DNA of 41,487 nt. Source: Spirochaetales bacterium (lineage in GTDB: Bacteria; Spirochaetota; Spirochaetia; DSM-2461). The notes under the pieces were generated by a model. The model was not told the origin of the DNA. It was given only the letters and a program-made list of their open reading frames with translations, and made no database searches. A program made the translations under genes and the position numbers. The number at the start of each line of letters is the position of its first letter. Position 1 is the stretch's first letter. The stretch is taken from positions 1 to 41,487 of the forward strand of contig JAFGXR010000074.1 of the NCBI GenBank assembly GCA_016936555.1, given 5' to 3'. Below are positions 9,368 to 18,318 of this stretch, one piece after another.

Positions 9368-9865
9368 ATGAAGACGATTCGAATGCGTCTTGCCACTTTT
9401 CTCATTTTGACGGTTATCTGGCTTCTGGTTATGTATCCTTTTTCATCAGCCGATCTGGCATTGGGAGCGGGCATCGCCCTGTTTCTCTCCCTTCTGCCAC
9501 TTCCGGGTTTGAGGATATATGAAGAGATAAGCCCGGCCCCGCGCAAAATCATTTACGCTCTTATTTTTTTACTGGTTTTTGTCAAAGCGGTCATCCTGTC
9601 CAACCTGGATGTGGCGTTCAGGGTTCTCAAGCCCTCACTCCCCATCAACCCCGGTATTGTCAGAGTCAAAACGAAATTGAAAAGCCGCCTCGGCAGACTG
9701 TTTCTGGCCAACGCCATAACCCTGACTCCCGGAACCATAACCGTCGAGGCCGAAGGGGAGGACTTCTACATTCACTGGATCGACGTCGCCTCTCATGATG
9801 TCGATGAAAGCACATCGAAAATCGTCTCGGGCTTCGAGAAATATCTGGAGGTGATCTTTGGTTAA
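9368..9865 (+). CDS. MbxA/MrpE-like Na+/H+ antiporter subunit
   Basis: 165-residue MnhE/MrpE-family subunit, the first gene of the respiratory complex operon. It has two to three N-terminal helices (about 5-35 and 60-80) and a cytoplasmic C-terminal domain typical of the family, with FVKAVILSNLDVAFRVL and NAITLTPGTITVEAEG, both strongly conserved in MrpE/MbhA. In Mbh/Mbx complexes it belongs to the sodium-translocating module. The start at 9368 is chosen over an ATG eight codons earlier because AAGGAGG lies five bases upstream. It overlaps the next gene by 8 bases. Confidence 0.9.
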   Translation: MKTIRMRLATFLILTVIWLLVMYPFSSADLALGAGIALFLSLLPLPGLRIYEEISPAPRKIIYALIFLLVFVKAVILSNLDVAFRVLKPSLPINPGIVRVKTKLKSRLGRLFLANAITLTPGTITVEAEGEDFYIHWIDVASHDVDESTSKIVSGFEKYLEVIFG

Positions 9866-10118
9866 TCAGCTTTTTCTCACAGCCGGAATCATCGTCCTCA
9901 TCGCCGGGGTTCTCTCTTTTTACCGTCTGCTCGCCGGCCCCGACGCGACGGACCGCGTCGTCGCCCTGGACGCCATGACCATCATCTCCCTTTCGGGGAT
10001 CGCCATGTTCGCCTGCTGCTTCGGCAGGGTCATCTACCTCGATGTGGCTCTGGTTTACGGAATCCTGAGTTTTCTCGGGGTCATAGCCCTGGCCCGCTAT
10101 CTGGAAAAGGAGCTCTGA
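9858..10118 (+). CDS. MbxB/MrpF-like antiporter subunit
   Basis: 86-residue three-helix MrpF/MnhF-family protein of the sodium-translocation module. The family segment GPDATDRVVALDAMTI is visible between helices 1 and 2, and DVALVYGILSFLGVIALARYL forms the last helix. The start is TTG at 9858, preceded by GGAGGTGATC at six bases spacing; no ATG start fits. It overlaps the previous gene by 8 bases and ends one base before the next start. Confidence 0.88.
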   Translation: MVNQLFLTAGIIVLIAGVLSFYRLLAGPDATDRVVALDAMTIISLSGIAMFACCFGRVIYLDVALVYGILSFLGVIALARYLEKEL

Positions 10119-10119
10119 T

Positions 10120-10461
10120 ATGATAATGGGATATATCGGCGGAATACTCGCCATAATCGGATCGCTCTTTCTTCTCCTGGCCGCTATCGGACTCATCAGA
10201 ATGCCCGACACCTACAACAGGATGCAGGCCGGAACGAAAGCCACCACGCTGGGAAGCGCCCTTATCTTCGCGGGGATCGCCTTGCATCAGCCCGGATGGG
10301 AACTGAAAATGACGGGACTTATCATCTTCGTTTTTCTCACCAACCCCCTCTCCTCCCACGCGCTGGCGCGGGCGGCCCATTTCATCGGGATGAACCCTTT
10401 CGTCAAGGGAAAGAGCCAATCGTCCCGCGATGACCTGAAGGCAAGGAGGGATGAAGAATGA
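10120..10461 (+). CDS. MbxC/MrpG-like antiporter subunit
   Basis: 113-residue MrpG/MnhG/PhaG-family protein with three helices. The typical RMPDTYNRMQAGTKATTLG motif follows the first helix, and FLTNPLSSHALARAAH closes the third. Strong ribosome site (AAAAGGAG). The stop overlaps the next start (ATGA). Part of the sodium module of the complex. Confidence 0.9.
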   Translation: MIMGYIGGILAIIGSLFLLLAAIGLIRMPDTYNRMQAGTKATTLGSALIFAGIALHQPGWELKMTGLIIFVFLTNPLSSHALARAAHFIGMNPFVKGKSQSSRDDLKARRDEE

Positions 10462-10727
10462 TCTACATCGTAGCCGTTTTGGGTATCGTCATCGCCGTTT
10501 CGGCGGTTTTCGCTCTCTACACGGGGAAAATACTATCGGCCATTATCGCCAGCGGAGCGGTCAGCCTCGTCGCCTCGCTCATCTATATACTGGCGGGAGC
10601 GCCCGATGTCGCCATGACAGAAGCGTCCATAGGTTCGGCTCTGACGACAGTCGTTTTCCTCATAGCCTGGAGGCGGATCAGCCGTATCGTCGCAACCTCC
10701 ACGGAAAAGGAGGATAAAAATGCTTAA
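10458..10727 (+). CDS. MbxD-like subunit (MrpA C-terminal DUF4040 homologue)
   Basis: 89-residue three-helix protein matching the DUF4040 domain found as MbhD/MbxD in archaeal Mbh/Mbx complexes and as the C-terminal part of MrpA. The segment YILAGAPDVAMTEASIGSAL is the conserved core, with the Asp and Glu expected in the ion path. Its ribosome site AAGGAGGGATGAAGA lies within the end of the upstream gene, and it overlaps both neighbours by a few bases. Confidence 0.88.
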   Translation: MIYIVAVLGIVIAVSAVFALYTGKILSAIIASGAVSLVASLIYILAGAPDVAMTEASIGSALTTVVFLIAWRRISRIVATSTEKEDKNA

Positions 10728-11421
10728 AAGAATCCTTCTTATTGTTTCCATGGTTCTTCTGGCGCTTATATTGCTTCCTCTCCTGGAAGGCCTGGGAGAA
10801 CAGACTCATGTTTCCTCTCTGGCGGAATACTATCTCTCCTCCGGCGCCGACGACCTGAACTCACCCAATCTGGTCACTTCGGTCGTCGTAACCTACCGGG
10901 GCCTGGATACGCTGGGGGAAGTGACGGTTCTCTTCGCAGCCGCGGCGGGAATCATGCTGGCCTTCAAAGGGCTGAAGATGGATGAAAAAGAGAGGGAAAA
11001 GACCCAGGGACCCAGCGAACTGCTCGCCAGCGGCGCTTCCCTGCTTTTCCCCATACTCTTCATATTCGGGATCTATATTTTCACTCACGGGCACCTGAGT
11101 CCGGGGGGAGGATTTCAGGGAGGCGTCGTTATCGCTTCGGCCGCCCTCCTTCTTCTTCTCAGCGGCGTCATTCCGGGTGTTTCCCACCTCATGACCTCGC
11201 TCCTCGAAGCTCTTGCCGGAGCCTCCTATGTGGCGATCGGTCTTCTGGGCCTCTATCTGGCGGCGGGATTTCTCGATCCCCGATTCCTTCCCAGGGGCGA
11301 ATGGAGCGGGATATTTTCCGCCGGCGCCATACCGGTCATCTACTCCCTCGTGGGAATAAAAGTCGGCTCGGAGCTCAGCGCCGTACTGAACGCCATGATC
11401 TCCAAAGGAGGTGAAAAGTGA
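10720..11421 (+). CDS. MbxF-like subunit: fused MbhE and MrpB/MbhF domains
   Basis: 233 residues. Residues 1-90 resemble MbhE (an MrpA C-terminal piece), with VVVTYRGLDTLGEVTVLFAA; residues about 100-233 are an MrpB/MnhB domain with FTHGHLSPGGGFQGGVVIASA (121-141) and a conserved helix LEALAGASYVAIGL. The E+F fusion is the arrangement known for Mbx (MbxF) rather than Mbh, where the two are separate. AAGGAGG precedes the ATG. Sodium module, membrane. Confidence 0.85.
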   Translation: MLKRILLIVSMVLLALILLPLLEGLGEQTHVSSLAEYYLSSGADDLNSPNLVTSVVVTYRGLDTLGEVTVLFAAAAGIMLAFKGLKMDEKEREKTQGPSELLASGASLLFPILFIFGIYIFTHGHLSPGGGFQGGVVIASAALLLLLSGVIPGVSHLMTSLLEALAGASYVAIGLLGLYLAAGFLDPRFLPRGEWSGIFSAGAIPVIYSLVGIKVGSELSAVLNAMISKGGEK

Positions 11422-11774
11422 CGCAATTACTCTACATTCTGGCTTTCGTCGTCATGGCGATCGGCCTGTGGGGAATCCTCTCGCGGAGACATCTTATCCG
11501 CATGATCATAGGGTTTTCCATTCTGGATACGGGCATACACATCCTTCTGGTGGCGATCGGCTACCGCAAGGGCGGAACGGCTCCGATCCTCGATGAAGCT
11601 CTTTCGAAGGGAGAGGCTTTAATGAATGCGGTCGACCCCGTCCCTTCGGCTCTGGTTCTGACGGCCATCGTTATCGGCCTGGCCGTTACAGCGCTGATGC
11701 TCAGTTTCGCCGTGCGGATGGTTCAGAATAATCCGACTATGAATGCCGATGAGCACAAGGAGTTGAAATGGTGA
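11418..11774 (+). CDS. MbxG/MrpC/NuoK-like subunit
   Basis: 118-residue MrpC/NuoK-family protein with three helices. Visible marks: GLWGILSRRHLIRMIIGFSILDTGIHILLVAIGYR, and DPVPSALVLTAIVIGLAVTALMLSFAVR, the usual TAIVI-G-A helix of MrpC. The start is GTG at 11418 (GTGA overlap with the preceding stop) with AAAGGAGGTG upstream. The insertion RKGGTAPILDEALSKGEAL between helices 2 and 3 is characteristic of MrpC-type rather than NuoK-type proteins. Confidence 0.88.
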   Translation: MTQLLYILAFVVMAIGLWGILSRRHLIRMIIGFSILDTGIHILLVAIGYRKGGTAPILDEALSKGEALMNAVDPVPSALVLTAIVIGLAVTALMLSFAVRMVQNNPTMNADEHKELKW

Positions 11775-14700
11775 CACCTATTGTTATAATTGCAGCGGCT
11801 CTGGCTATGGCCTTCCTTCTCCCTGTGCTGGAAAAGGCGGGAAAGGGTCTGATAAAAACACTGAGCCTTCTCGTTCTGGCGGGCTTTTTCGCAGCCAGTC
11901 TCTCCTGGGTCGCCCAAATTCTCCAGACAGGAGCCATTATCAGTCAGACAGCCGGTTTCAAAGCGCCCGTATCCATAAACCTGTCGGTTTCCATGATGGA
12001 GGCGACGGGTCTGGCCGTGATTTATCTTGTCGCTTTACTCAGCGGAGCCTTTCAGATCTTCGTAAAGAAAGCGGTCTGGCAGGGGAAAGAGTTGTCCCTC
12101 TACTTCGCTCTCATTCTGGGATTGAGCGGGCTGGTGATGACAAGAGACCTCTTCAACCTCTTCGTTTTTATGGAAATAACATCCATTTCCCTCTACGGGC
12201 TTCTCGTGTCCGGCCGCGATGAGCGGCGATTCGAGGGGGGATTCAAGTACATGATCGCCGGAGGGCTCTCCTCGGCGTTCTACCTTATAGGCGTGGCCTT
12301 CCTCTACAGAGAAACGGGACAGCTCAATCTCGATATCATTGTGGCACAGAGCGGACAGGCCAACCTCTACCTGCCTCTCCTGCTCCTGACGATCGGGATT
12401 CTCATAGAACTGAAACCCTTTCCCGCTAACGGCTGGGCCCTCGATGTGTACGAATCAGCCGATCCGGGAACGGGAGCCGTCATAAGCGCCATGAACACGA
12501 CAGCGCTCATTCTGGTTTTTATGAAATTAATGCCTCTGCTTCAGGCTTTCGGCAGCGGCATTGTCTATGCAGCCCTTATAATCGCCGGCCTGACCTTTTT
12601 CCTTGCCAATCTGGCGGGTATCCGGCAGACCAGCGGCCGCAGAATGCTCGGCTATTCATCGCTTGCCCAGACCGGTCTCATTCTTTTCGTTCTGCTGAGC
12701 CCGTCGGCAGGTTTGTCGGAAGAAAGGGGATTATCGATTATCGCATCGATGCTCCGCCTGGATACAATTGAAGTGATTGCGCTGGCTCTGCTGATCAATC
12801 ACGCTCTGGCAAAAAGCGCTCTTTTCTGGCTGACGGAATTCCTCAAAAAGGACGCACTTCACAAATCATCGGAAGAAGGTGACTACCGCGGCAACAGGGG
12901 CTGGCTCATTCCGGCAGGAATGGCCGTTCTCGCCCTGACGGCTCTGCCCCCCTTCCCGGGATTCTGGGCGAAATGGGCTGTCATAACCTCTTTCGGCGCC
13001 GCCGGAAACATCGGCGGAATCGCCGTCATTCTGATCGGTTCTCTCCTGGAAGTGTATTACCTCTTCCGCTGGTTTATCAGAACCCAGGCCCACGGTGAGG
13101 ATGGCGGAGACGTTATCGCTCCTCAGGTTCCGGAAGATTTTGCACCGGAAGCGGCTCCCGCACCGGCCGGCCTGACCATAAAACCGGCCTGGCAGATTTT
13201 TGCTCCGGCCCTCAGCATCATCATTCTGACATCTCTCGGGCTGGCCTGGGCCTTCCTGAGCCTGTCAGGCGGTCAGGAACTGCTTCTTCTGCCCCTCGCG
13301 GCTCTGGCCCTCTATGCCCTTTTTGATCTTATAGCTCTGCCTTTCGCCGTGAAAAATATTCTGGCCATGGCGGGGCTCGGCGGATACGCTTATCTCATCT
13401 ACGGCGAACTGAACAATATGACGCTTATATTCGGCGCTGTTTTCATTGCCGGTTCACTGGTCCAGCTCTTCCTGCTCTTCAATAAAAGAGATAAGAGATC
13501 GGGGCTTCTCCCCTTTCTGGTAATGATGATCCTCTCGCTGGGGAACCTCCTTGTTTTCAAAAGCTCCCTCGGATTCTTCTTTTCCTGGGAAATGATGACT
13601 GTCTCCTCCTTCTTTCTGGTTATCCGGGGACGACAGGCCTCAAGAGCTTCTCTCCGTTACATCATGTTTTCCCTCGCCGGAGCTTTTATGATCATGTACG
13701 CGCTGGCCGACGGATTCAGAGGTCCGCTTACAGGACTGGTTTTCGCAATAGGCCTTCTGATCAAAATGGGCGCGATCGGGTTCCATATCTGGCTTCCCGG
13801 CGCTTATGCGGAAGCGGAGGACGAAGTTTCCACCTTTCTCAGTTCGGTTCTCAGCAAAGCGGGACTTTTCATTCTCTTTATCACGGCGGGAATCTACGGA
13901 CAGACATTCTTTCCGGGCGCGGGCAATGCCTTTCTCGCCTCGATCGACATCAACGCCATTCTGGGTTGGATCGGCGTCATAACCGCTCTGGCGGGAGCGA
14001 TGATGGCCCTCTTCCAGGAGGATATCAAATACACTCTGGCCTATTCTTCCATGGGGCAGATCGGCTATATGATACTGGCCTTCAGCATCCAGTCCCATCT
14101 GGGCTGGGTGACAGCTCTCTATCTGGCTGTGACCCATCTCCTCTTCAAAGGGCTCCTCTTCATGGCCATAGCCGGCGTTATCATGAGGACGGGAACCCGG
14201 CTCATGTATCAGATGGGAGGATTGATTAAGAAGATGCCCATCAGCTTTATCTCCGTGCTTCTGGCGATTATCGCCCTTTCCGGCGTCCCGCCGCTGACAG
14301 GATTCGGCGGCAAGTGGCTGCTTTACTCTTCGCTTATGGAGAAGGGCTGGTATCTCCACGCGGGACTGGCCATGTTCTCATCGGGCGTCGCCTTCCTCTA
14401 TCTGTTCCGGCTGATCCACACGATTTTCCTGGGGCAGCCCAAAACCGGCATGTTTGAAAACATCAAGGAAGCGCCGATCTGGGGCCTAATCCCCCAGGCG
14501 ATTTTCATGATGGTCATCATGGGATTCTCCATGTTCCCCTCCCTGCTGATCAAGCCGCTCCAGGCTGCGGTGGAAATGGTTTATCCCGCCGCCGCCGAAG
14601 GCGTGGCCTGGCAGGGCTCCACGGTTCTGTCGTCCCTGGGCTACTGGAACGGCTCGGCAGTTATGTACGTCACCATGGGAGTTTTTCTGATTCCCCTGGC

Positions 14701-15004
14701 CTGGCTGATGATCGTGAACGGCAGAATCCAGAAGGTGAAGCAGTTCAATATCGTTTTCGCCGCCGAACGGCCCTATAAACCGGAAACGACCCACTATGCC
14801 TACAATTTCTTCTCCCACTATCAGAAAGCCCTCGGCTTCCTGGTCGAAGTGCGGGCCGAGCGGTTCTGGACCATGATAAGGAAATCGACTGACGCCCTCG
14901 GCGGGCTGGTGCGCAGGATCTATTCGGGCAACGCCCAGACCTACGCCTTCCATATCATCATTTTCGTCATACTATTCCATCTTCTGGCAGGAGGGACATT
15001 CTGA
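11768..15004 (+). CDS. MbxH-MbxH' fusion: two proton/sodium-conducting antiporter-like subunits in one chain
   Basis: 1078 residues made of two NuoL/M/N-MrpD-like units. First half (1-500): Glu136 in FVFMEITSI, Lys216 in LIELKPFPANGW, Lys349 in NHALAKSALFW. Second half (about 505-1078): Glu608 in FFSWEMM, Lys666 in LLIKMGAIGFHIWLPGAY, Lys697 in VLSKAGL, Lys794 in THLLFKGLLF. These are the Glu/Lys residues of the proton path in complex I antiporter-like subunits. A charged, Ala/Pro-rich linker (about 438-472) lies near the join. In archaeal Mbx, H and H' are separate genes in this position; here they are fused without a frameshift. ATG with CAAGGAG upstream. Two pumps suggest a greater coupling capacity than Mbh, which has one. 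Confidence 0.9.
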   Translation: MVTPIVIIAAALAMAFLLPVLEKAGKGLIKTLSLLVLAGFFAASLSWVAQILQTGAIISQTAGFKAPVSINLSVSMMEATGLAVIYLVALLSGAFQIFVKKAVWQGKELSLYFALILGLSGLVMTRDLFNLFVFMEITSISLYGLLVSGRDERRFEGGFKYMIAGGLSSAFYLIGVAFLYRETGQLNLDIIVAQSGQANLYLPLLLLTIGILIELKPFPANGWALDVYESADPGTGAVISAMNTTALILVFMKLMPLLQAFGSGIVYAALIIAGLTFFLANLAGIRQTSGRRMLGYSSLAQTGLILFVLLSPSAGLSEERGLSIIASMLRLDTIEVIALALLINHALAKSALFWLTEFLKKDALHKSSEEGDYRGNRGWLIPAGMAVLALTALPPFPGFWAKWAVITSFGAAGNIGGIAVILIGSLLEVYYLFRWFIRTQAHGEDGGDVIAPQVPEDFAPEAAPAPAGLTIKPAWQIFAPALSIIILTSLGLAWAFLSLSGGQELLLLPLAALALYALFDLIALPFAVKNILAMAGLGGYAYLIYGELNNMTLIFGAVFIAGSLVQLFLLFNKRDKRSGLLPFLVMMILSLGNLLVFKSSLGFFFSWEMMTVSSFFLVIRGRQASRASLRYIMFSLAGAFMIMYALADGFRGPLTGLVFAIGLLIKMGAIGFHIWLPGAYAEAEDEVSTFLSSVLSKAGLFILFITAGIYGQTFFPGAGNAFLASIDINAILGWIGVITALAGAMMALFQEDIKYTLAYSSMGQIGYMILAFSIQSHLGWVTALYLAVTHLLFKGLLFMAIAGVIMRTGTRLMYQMGGLIKKMPISFISVLLAIIALSGVPPLTGFGGKWLLYSSLMEKGWYLHAGLAMFSSGVAFLYLFRLIHTIFLGQPKTGMFENIKEAPIWGLIPQAIFMMVIMGFSMFPSLLIKPLQAAVEMVYPAAAEGVAWQGSTVLSSLGYWNGSAVMYVTMGVFLIPLAWLMIVNGRIQKVKQFNIVFAAERPYKPETTHYAYNFFSHYQKALGFLVEVRAERFWTMIRKSTDALGGLVRRIYSGNAQTYAFHIIIFVILFHLLAGGTF

Positions 15005-15936
15005 TGTTAACATCAATTTTAACCAAAGCCCTGTACACCCTCATATCCTTCTTCGTGATACTCAATTATTCCCTTCTGCTTCTGGGAACGATGGCAAGGG
15101 TAAGGGCCAAGGTTCAGGGGCGTATCGGCCAGCCGGTCTGGCAGCCCTATATCGATATTATCAAGAACAACGCCCGGAGAAGCGGCGTCACCCACGGGAT
15201 CATGTTCTACCTCGGGCCGGTCTTCCGGCTGGCGGGAGGACTGGGAACCTATTTCTTCATCCCCGTCATCTTCGGATCGAAAATTTTCGCCAACTTCAGC
15301 TTTTCCGGCGATGTGCTGCTCGTCATGTATTTCATCTTCTTCGGACAGCTGGGCATGGCCCTGGGAGCCGGAGAGAGCGGACACCCCTACAGCCCCATCG
15401 GGGTCGCACGGGGCCTGGCCCAGATGACGGCCTTCGAACTGCCCTTCTCGCTGGCGGTTATCGCCGTCGCCGCCCAGTACGGCAGCTTCTCCATTACGGA
15501 GATCGTTGCCGCCCAGCAGGGAGGATGGCAGAACTGGGTGGCCTTTACCAACCCCTTCGCCATGGCCGCCGGCATGCTGGCCTTCCTGGGAATGTCCATG
15601 AACAATCCCTTCTCGATCGTTATCGCGCCGCAGGAAATTCCCATCGGGCCGCCGACGGAAATGCATTCCTCATTCCTGGGGATGCTGCAGACCAACCGGG
15701 CCATCTTCAACGGCGCCAAAATGGTTCTCTTTATGAACCTCTTCTTCGGCGGAGCGGCCCATCCCAATATATTCATCGCCCTGGGAATCATGATCATGAA
15801 GACCTTCCTCATCTACCTCTACGTGGTCTTCGTCGGCGTTTCATTCCCCCGGTTCCGGACCGAACAGTCCATCCGGTTCTTTCTGGGAGTCCCCACTCTG
15901 CTGGGACTGATCGCTGTGATCCAGCAGATGATTTAA
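15004..15936 (+). CDS. MbxM/NuoH-like membrane subunit
   Basis: 310-residue NuoH/HyfC/MbhM-family protein with about eight helices, linking the hydrophilic arm to the pumps. Conserved regions: RVRAKVQGRIGQPVWQPY near the N-terminus, GVARGLAQMTAFELPFSL with the functional Glu, and the loop IGPPTEMHSSFLGMLQ, which faces the quinone-like or catalytic site in complex I relatives. It starts one base inside the preceding stop (TGATG). The gene precedes J rather than following L, the order known from Mbx. Confidence 0.9.
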   Translation: MLTSILTKALYTLISFFVILNYSLLLLGTMARVRAKVQGRIGQPVWQPYIDIIKNNARRSGVTHGIMFYLGPVFRLAGGLGTYFFIPVIFGSKIFANFSFSGDVLLVMYFIFFGQLGMALGAGESGHPYSPIGVARGLAQMTAFELPFSLAVIAVAAQYGSFSITEIVAAQQGGWQNWVAFTNPFAMAAGMLAFLGMSMNNPFSIVIAPQEIPIGPPTEMHSSFLGMLQTNRAIFNGAKMVLFMNLFFGGAAHPNIFIALGIMIMKTFLIYLYVVFVGVSFPRFRTEQSIRFFLGVPTLLGLIAVIQQMI

Positions 15937-15946
15937 GGAGTTTGAT

Positions 15947-16603
15947 GTGAGTGACAATATGAATGATATGGACCAGATACAGCTCTTCAACGACCAGGGC
16001 AGGCTCCTCAACGCCGGTCTTCCCGACGAGGAAAAAGCCCTGTTCTGCGACGCCGCGCCTCAGGTCGACGCCCCCTACCGGGGCATCTGGGAGAAATTCC
16101 TCAACTGGGCCCGATCCGAATCCCTCTGGATTCTCGGCTTCGGTACGGGCTGCGGAGCCATAGAGCTCCGCCCTCTTATGACCAGCCGCTACGACATGTA
16201 TCAGTACGGCGTTCAGCCCAGGCCGACGCCGCGCCAGGCCGGGCTCTTCATCATCGGAGGTTACGCCTCGGTCAAAACCATGAAGAGAATCGTCCGCTCC
16301 TACGAGCAGATGCAGGGCCCCAAGTTCGTTCTGGGACTGGGAAGCTGCACGGTAAACGGCGGCATGTACTGGGACAGCTACAACACGATAAACAGACTGG
16401 ACCACTATATACCGGTGGATGTCTACATCGCCGGATGCATGCCCAGGCCCGAAGCTCTCCTGGCGGGCATCAACGAGCTGAAGAAGCTTATCAAAGAAGG
16501 AAAAGGCGAAAACGCCAACAAGTATGCGGAAAATTTCGAATGGTACAAACGGAACCAGAAGAAAATCATCAAAGACTGGAATATGCCGGACTACAACTGG
16601 TAA
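15947..16603 (+). CDS. MbxJ/NuoB-like iron-sulfur subunit with three cluster cysteines
   Basis: 218 residues, NuoB/MbhJ family; carries the proximal [4Fe-4S] cluster next to the L subunit. Candidate ligands are Cys69 (GFGTGCGAIE), Cys134 (GLGSCTVNGG) and Cys164 (AGCMPRPEAL). The fourth ligand, which is an adjacent Cys in NuoB (CC) or CxxC in hydrogenases, is replaced: Gly follows Cys69. Three-cysteine ligation matches the site-differentiated cluster described for the archaeal sulfane-reducing Mbs complex. The start is GTG at 15947 with AAGGAG six bases upstream; an in-frame ATG at 15959 is possible. Cys34 near the N-terminus is outside the motif. Confidence 0.88.
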   Translation: MSDNMNDMDQIQLFNDQGRLLNAGLPDEEKALFCDAAPQVDAPYRGIWEKFLNWARSESLWILGFGTGCGAIELRPLMTSRYDMYQYGVQPRPTPRQAGLFIIGGYASVKTMKRIVRSYEQMQGPKFVLGLGSCTVNGGMYWDSYNTINRLDHYIPVDVYIAGCMPRPEALLAGINELKKLIKEGKGENANKYAENFEWYKRNQKKIIKDWNMPDYNW

Positions 16604-16612
16604 GGAGAGGAC

Positions 16613-17149
16613 ATGACTGAATTTAACGAATTATCCAGACAATTCCAGATCTCCGATCTGAAGGAACAGAGAGCGGACCTCCACTTCTTCCATGCGTCGA
16701 AGGAACACGCGGTGGCGGTCCTTACCAGCCTGAAGGAAAAGTACGGCTACACCCATCTGGTGTTTTTTACGGTCGTCGATCACCTGGAAAAAAACGAATT
16801 TCATTTGACTTATATGCTCCACAATTACGAGAAGCATCACGATATGGGAGTGGTTGTGAAAATAGCCCGGGAGAATGTTCAGATGGAGTCGATCCATCAC
16901 CTCTGGCCGGCGGCGGCCACCTATCAGCAGGAGATACGGGAGATGTACGGCGTCGAGTTCCCCGGCAGCCCCGGGCTCTATGAGAACTTCGCCCTCGAAG
17001 GCTGGGAGGACATCCCCCCCATGCGCCGCGATTTCGACACGAAAGAATACTCGGACAAAACCTATTACCCGCGGCCCGGAAGAGAGTCGCACGATCCGAG
17101 GGAGTATATGAAAGAAAATCTTTATCCCGGCGAGGCGGAAACATGGTAA
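16613..17149 (+). CDS. MbxK/NuoC-like subunit
   Basis: 178-residue NuoC/MbhK-family protein (30-kDa subunit type). Family marks are YTHLVFFTVVDHLEKNEFHLTYML and the segment WPAAATYQQEIREMYGVEFPG, then the RRDF region near the C-terminus. It binds no cofactor and scaffolds the J-L pair on the cytoplasmic face. AAGGAGAGG precedes the ATG; the last 7 bases overlap the next gene. Confidence 0.9.
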   Translation: MTEFNELSRQFQISDLKEQRADLHFFHASKEHAVAVLTSLKEKYGYTHLVFFTVVDHLEKNEFHLTYMLHNYEKHHDMGVVVKIARENVQMESIHHLWPAAATYQQEIREMYGVEFPGSPGLYENFALEGWEDIPPMRRDFDTKEYSDKTYYPRPGRESHDPREYMKENLYPGEAETW

Positions 17150-18315
17150 AAGAAAAAGAAAACAGCAAGTTTCCTCCCCTGGTGGACGGAAAAAGCCAGT
17201 ACGATCTGACATCGGGCAAATACCTGAGGGTCTGGCAGGGCCCCCAGCATCCGGGTATTACCGGAAACATGTCGCTGGAGCTGACGATCTGCGGAGACGA
17301 GATCATAGACTGCAAAACCCATGTGGGCTACCTCCACAGAGGCTTCGAAAAGCTGATGGAGCGGAGAAAATACATCCAGTGCTTTCCCGTGGTCTGCCGG
17401 ATCTGCGTGCCCGAACCGGATTTCAACGAATACCTTTTCGCGGCGTGCACCGAAGAGCTGGCGGGAATACAAATACCCGAACGGGCCGAATGGATCCGGA
17501 CTCTCAATCTGGAAATGGCCAGGCTGACCAGCTTCCTCATGTGGATCGGCGGCCAGGCGGGCTCTTTCGGCATGGGAACCATCGGCCAGTGGACCGTCAC
17601 CCTCCGCGACTATATGCTCGACCTCTTCGAGGAACTGACCGGCGGAAGAATCTACCACATGTACATGCTTCCCGGAGGCGTCCGGGCCGATTTCCCCCCG
17701 GGATGGATCAATAAGCTGCTGGATACGCTCAAAACGGTTGAGAAGACCCTCGATGATGTGGAACTGGCCATGATGCACAACGCCGTCTTTAAAATGAGGG
17801 CGAAAGGCCTGGGAATCATAACGCCCGATATGGTGGATAAATACGGCATAACCGGCCCCAACGCCAGAGCAGCGGGCGTGGCCAGGGATATCAGGAAAGA
17901 CTCCCCCTACCTCGTTTACGACAAACTGGATTTCGAAATCGTCACGGGAACGAAGTCCGATGCCTACGGGCGTTGCGAAGTGCGGATAAAAGAGATGTAT
18001 CAGTCTATAGACCTGATCAGGCAGATCGTGGAGAAAATGCCCAAGGAAGGCCCTTTCTTCACCAAACTGCCCAACGTTCTCCACTGGCGGATCCCCGCCG
18101 GACACACTTACAAACGGGCCGAATGCACCAGAGGGGAATACGGATTCTACGTCCAGTCCGACGGATCGGACAAGCCGAGGCGGACCTATGTGAGAGGCCC
18201 CTCCTACACCCATGCCGTGGCTCTTATGGAGCATCTGGCCATCAGGACCAATATCGCCGATACGGCCGGTTTAATGGTCAGCCTGCACACCTATCCGCCG
18301 GAAATAGAGAGGTAA
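17143..18315 (+). CDS. MbxL/NuoD-like large subunit lacking the C-terminal NiFe cysteine pair
   Basis: 390 residues, NuoD/large-hydrogenase family. The N-terminal region retains one CxxC, CRIC (Cys85, Cys88) followed by VPEPDFNE, but the C-terminal DPCxxC of NiFe hydrogenases is absent: the chain ends LHTYPPEIER. The NiFe centre thus cannot be bound in the usual way, so proton reduction is unlikely. This pattern is that of Mbx/Mbs rather than Mbh. The QHPGITGNM region and KTHVGYLHRGFEKLMERR match NuoD/MbhL. It overlaps the upstream K gene by 7 bases. The active reaction is inferred from the attached N subunit (see findings). Confidence 0.9.
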   Translation: MVKEKENSKFPPLVDGKSQYDLTSGKYLRVWQGPQHPGITGNMSLELTICGDEIIDCKTHVGYLHRGFEKLMERRKYIQCFPVVCRICVPEPDFNEYLFAACTEELAGIQIPERAEWIRTLNLEMARLTSFLMWIGGQAGSFGMGTIGQWTVTLRDYMLDLFEELTGGRIYHMYMLPGGVRADFPPGWINKLLDTLKTVEKTLDDVELAMMHNAVFKMRAKGLGIITPDMVDKYGITGPNARAAGVARDIRKDSPYLVYDKLDFEIVTGTKSDAYGRCEVRIKEMYQSIDLIRQIVEKMPKEGPFFTKLPNVLHWRIPAGHTYKRAECTRGEYGFYVQSDGSDKPRRTYVRGPSYTHAVALMEHLAIRTNIADTAGLMVSLHTYPPEIER

Positions 18316-18318
18316 GAG

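Noticed and set aside
17143-18315. NiFe hydrogenase large subunit
   Set aside because: Only one CxxC (85-88) is present; the C-terminal DPCxxC is missing, so no NiFe site.
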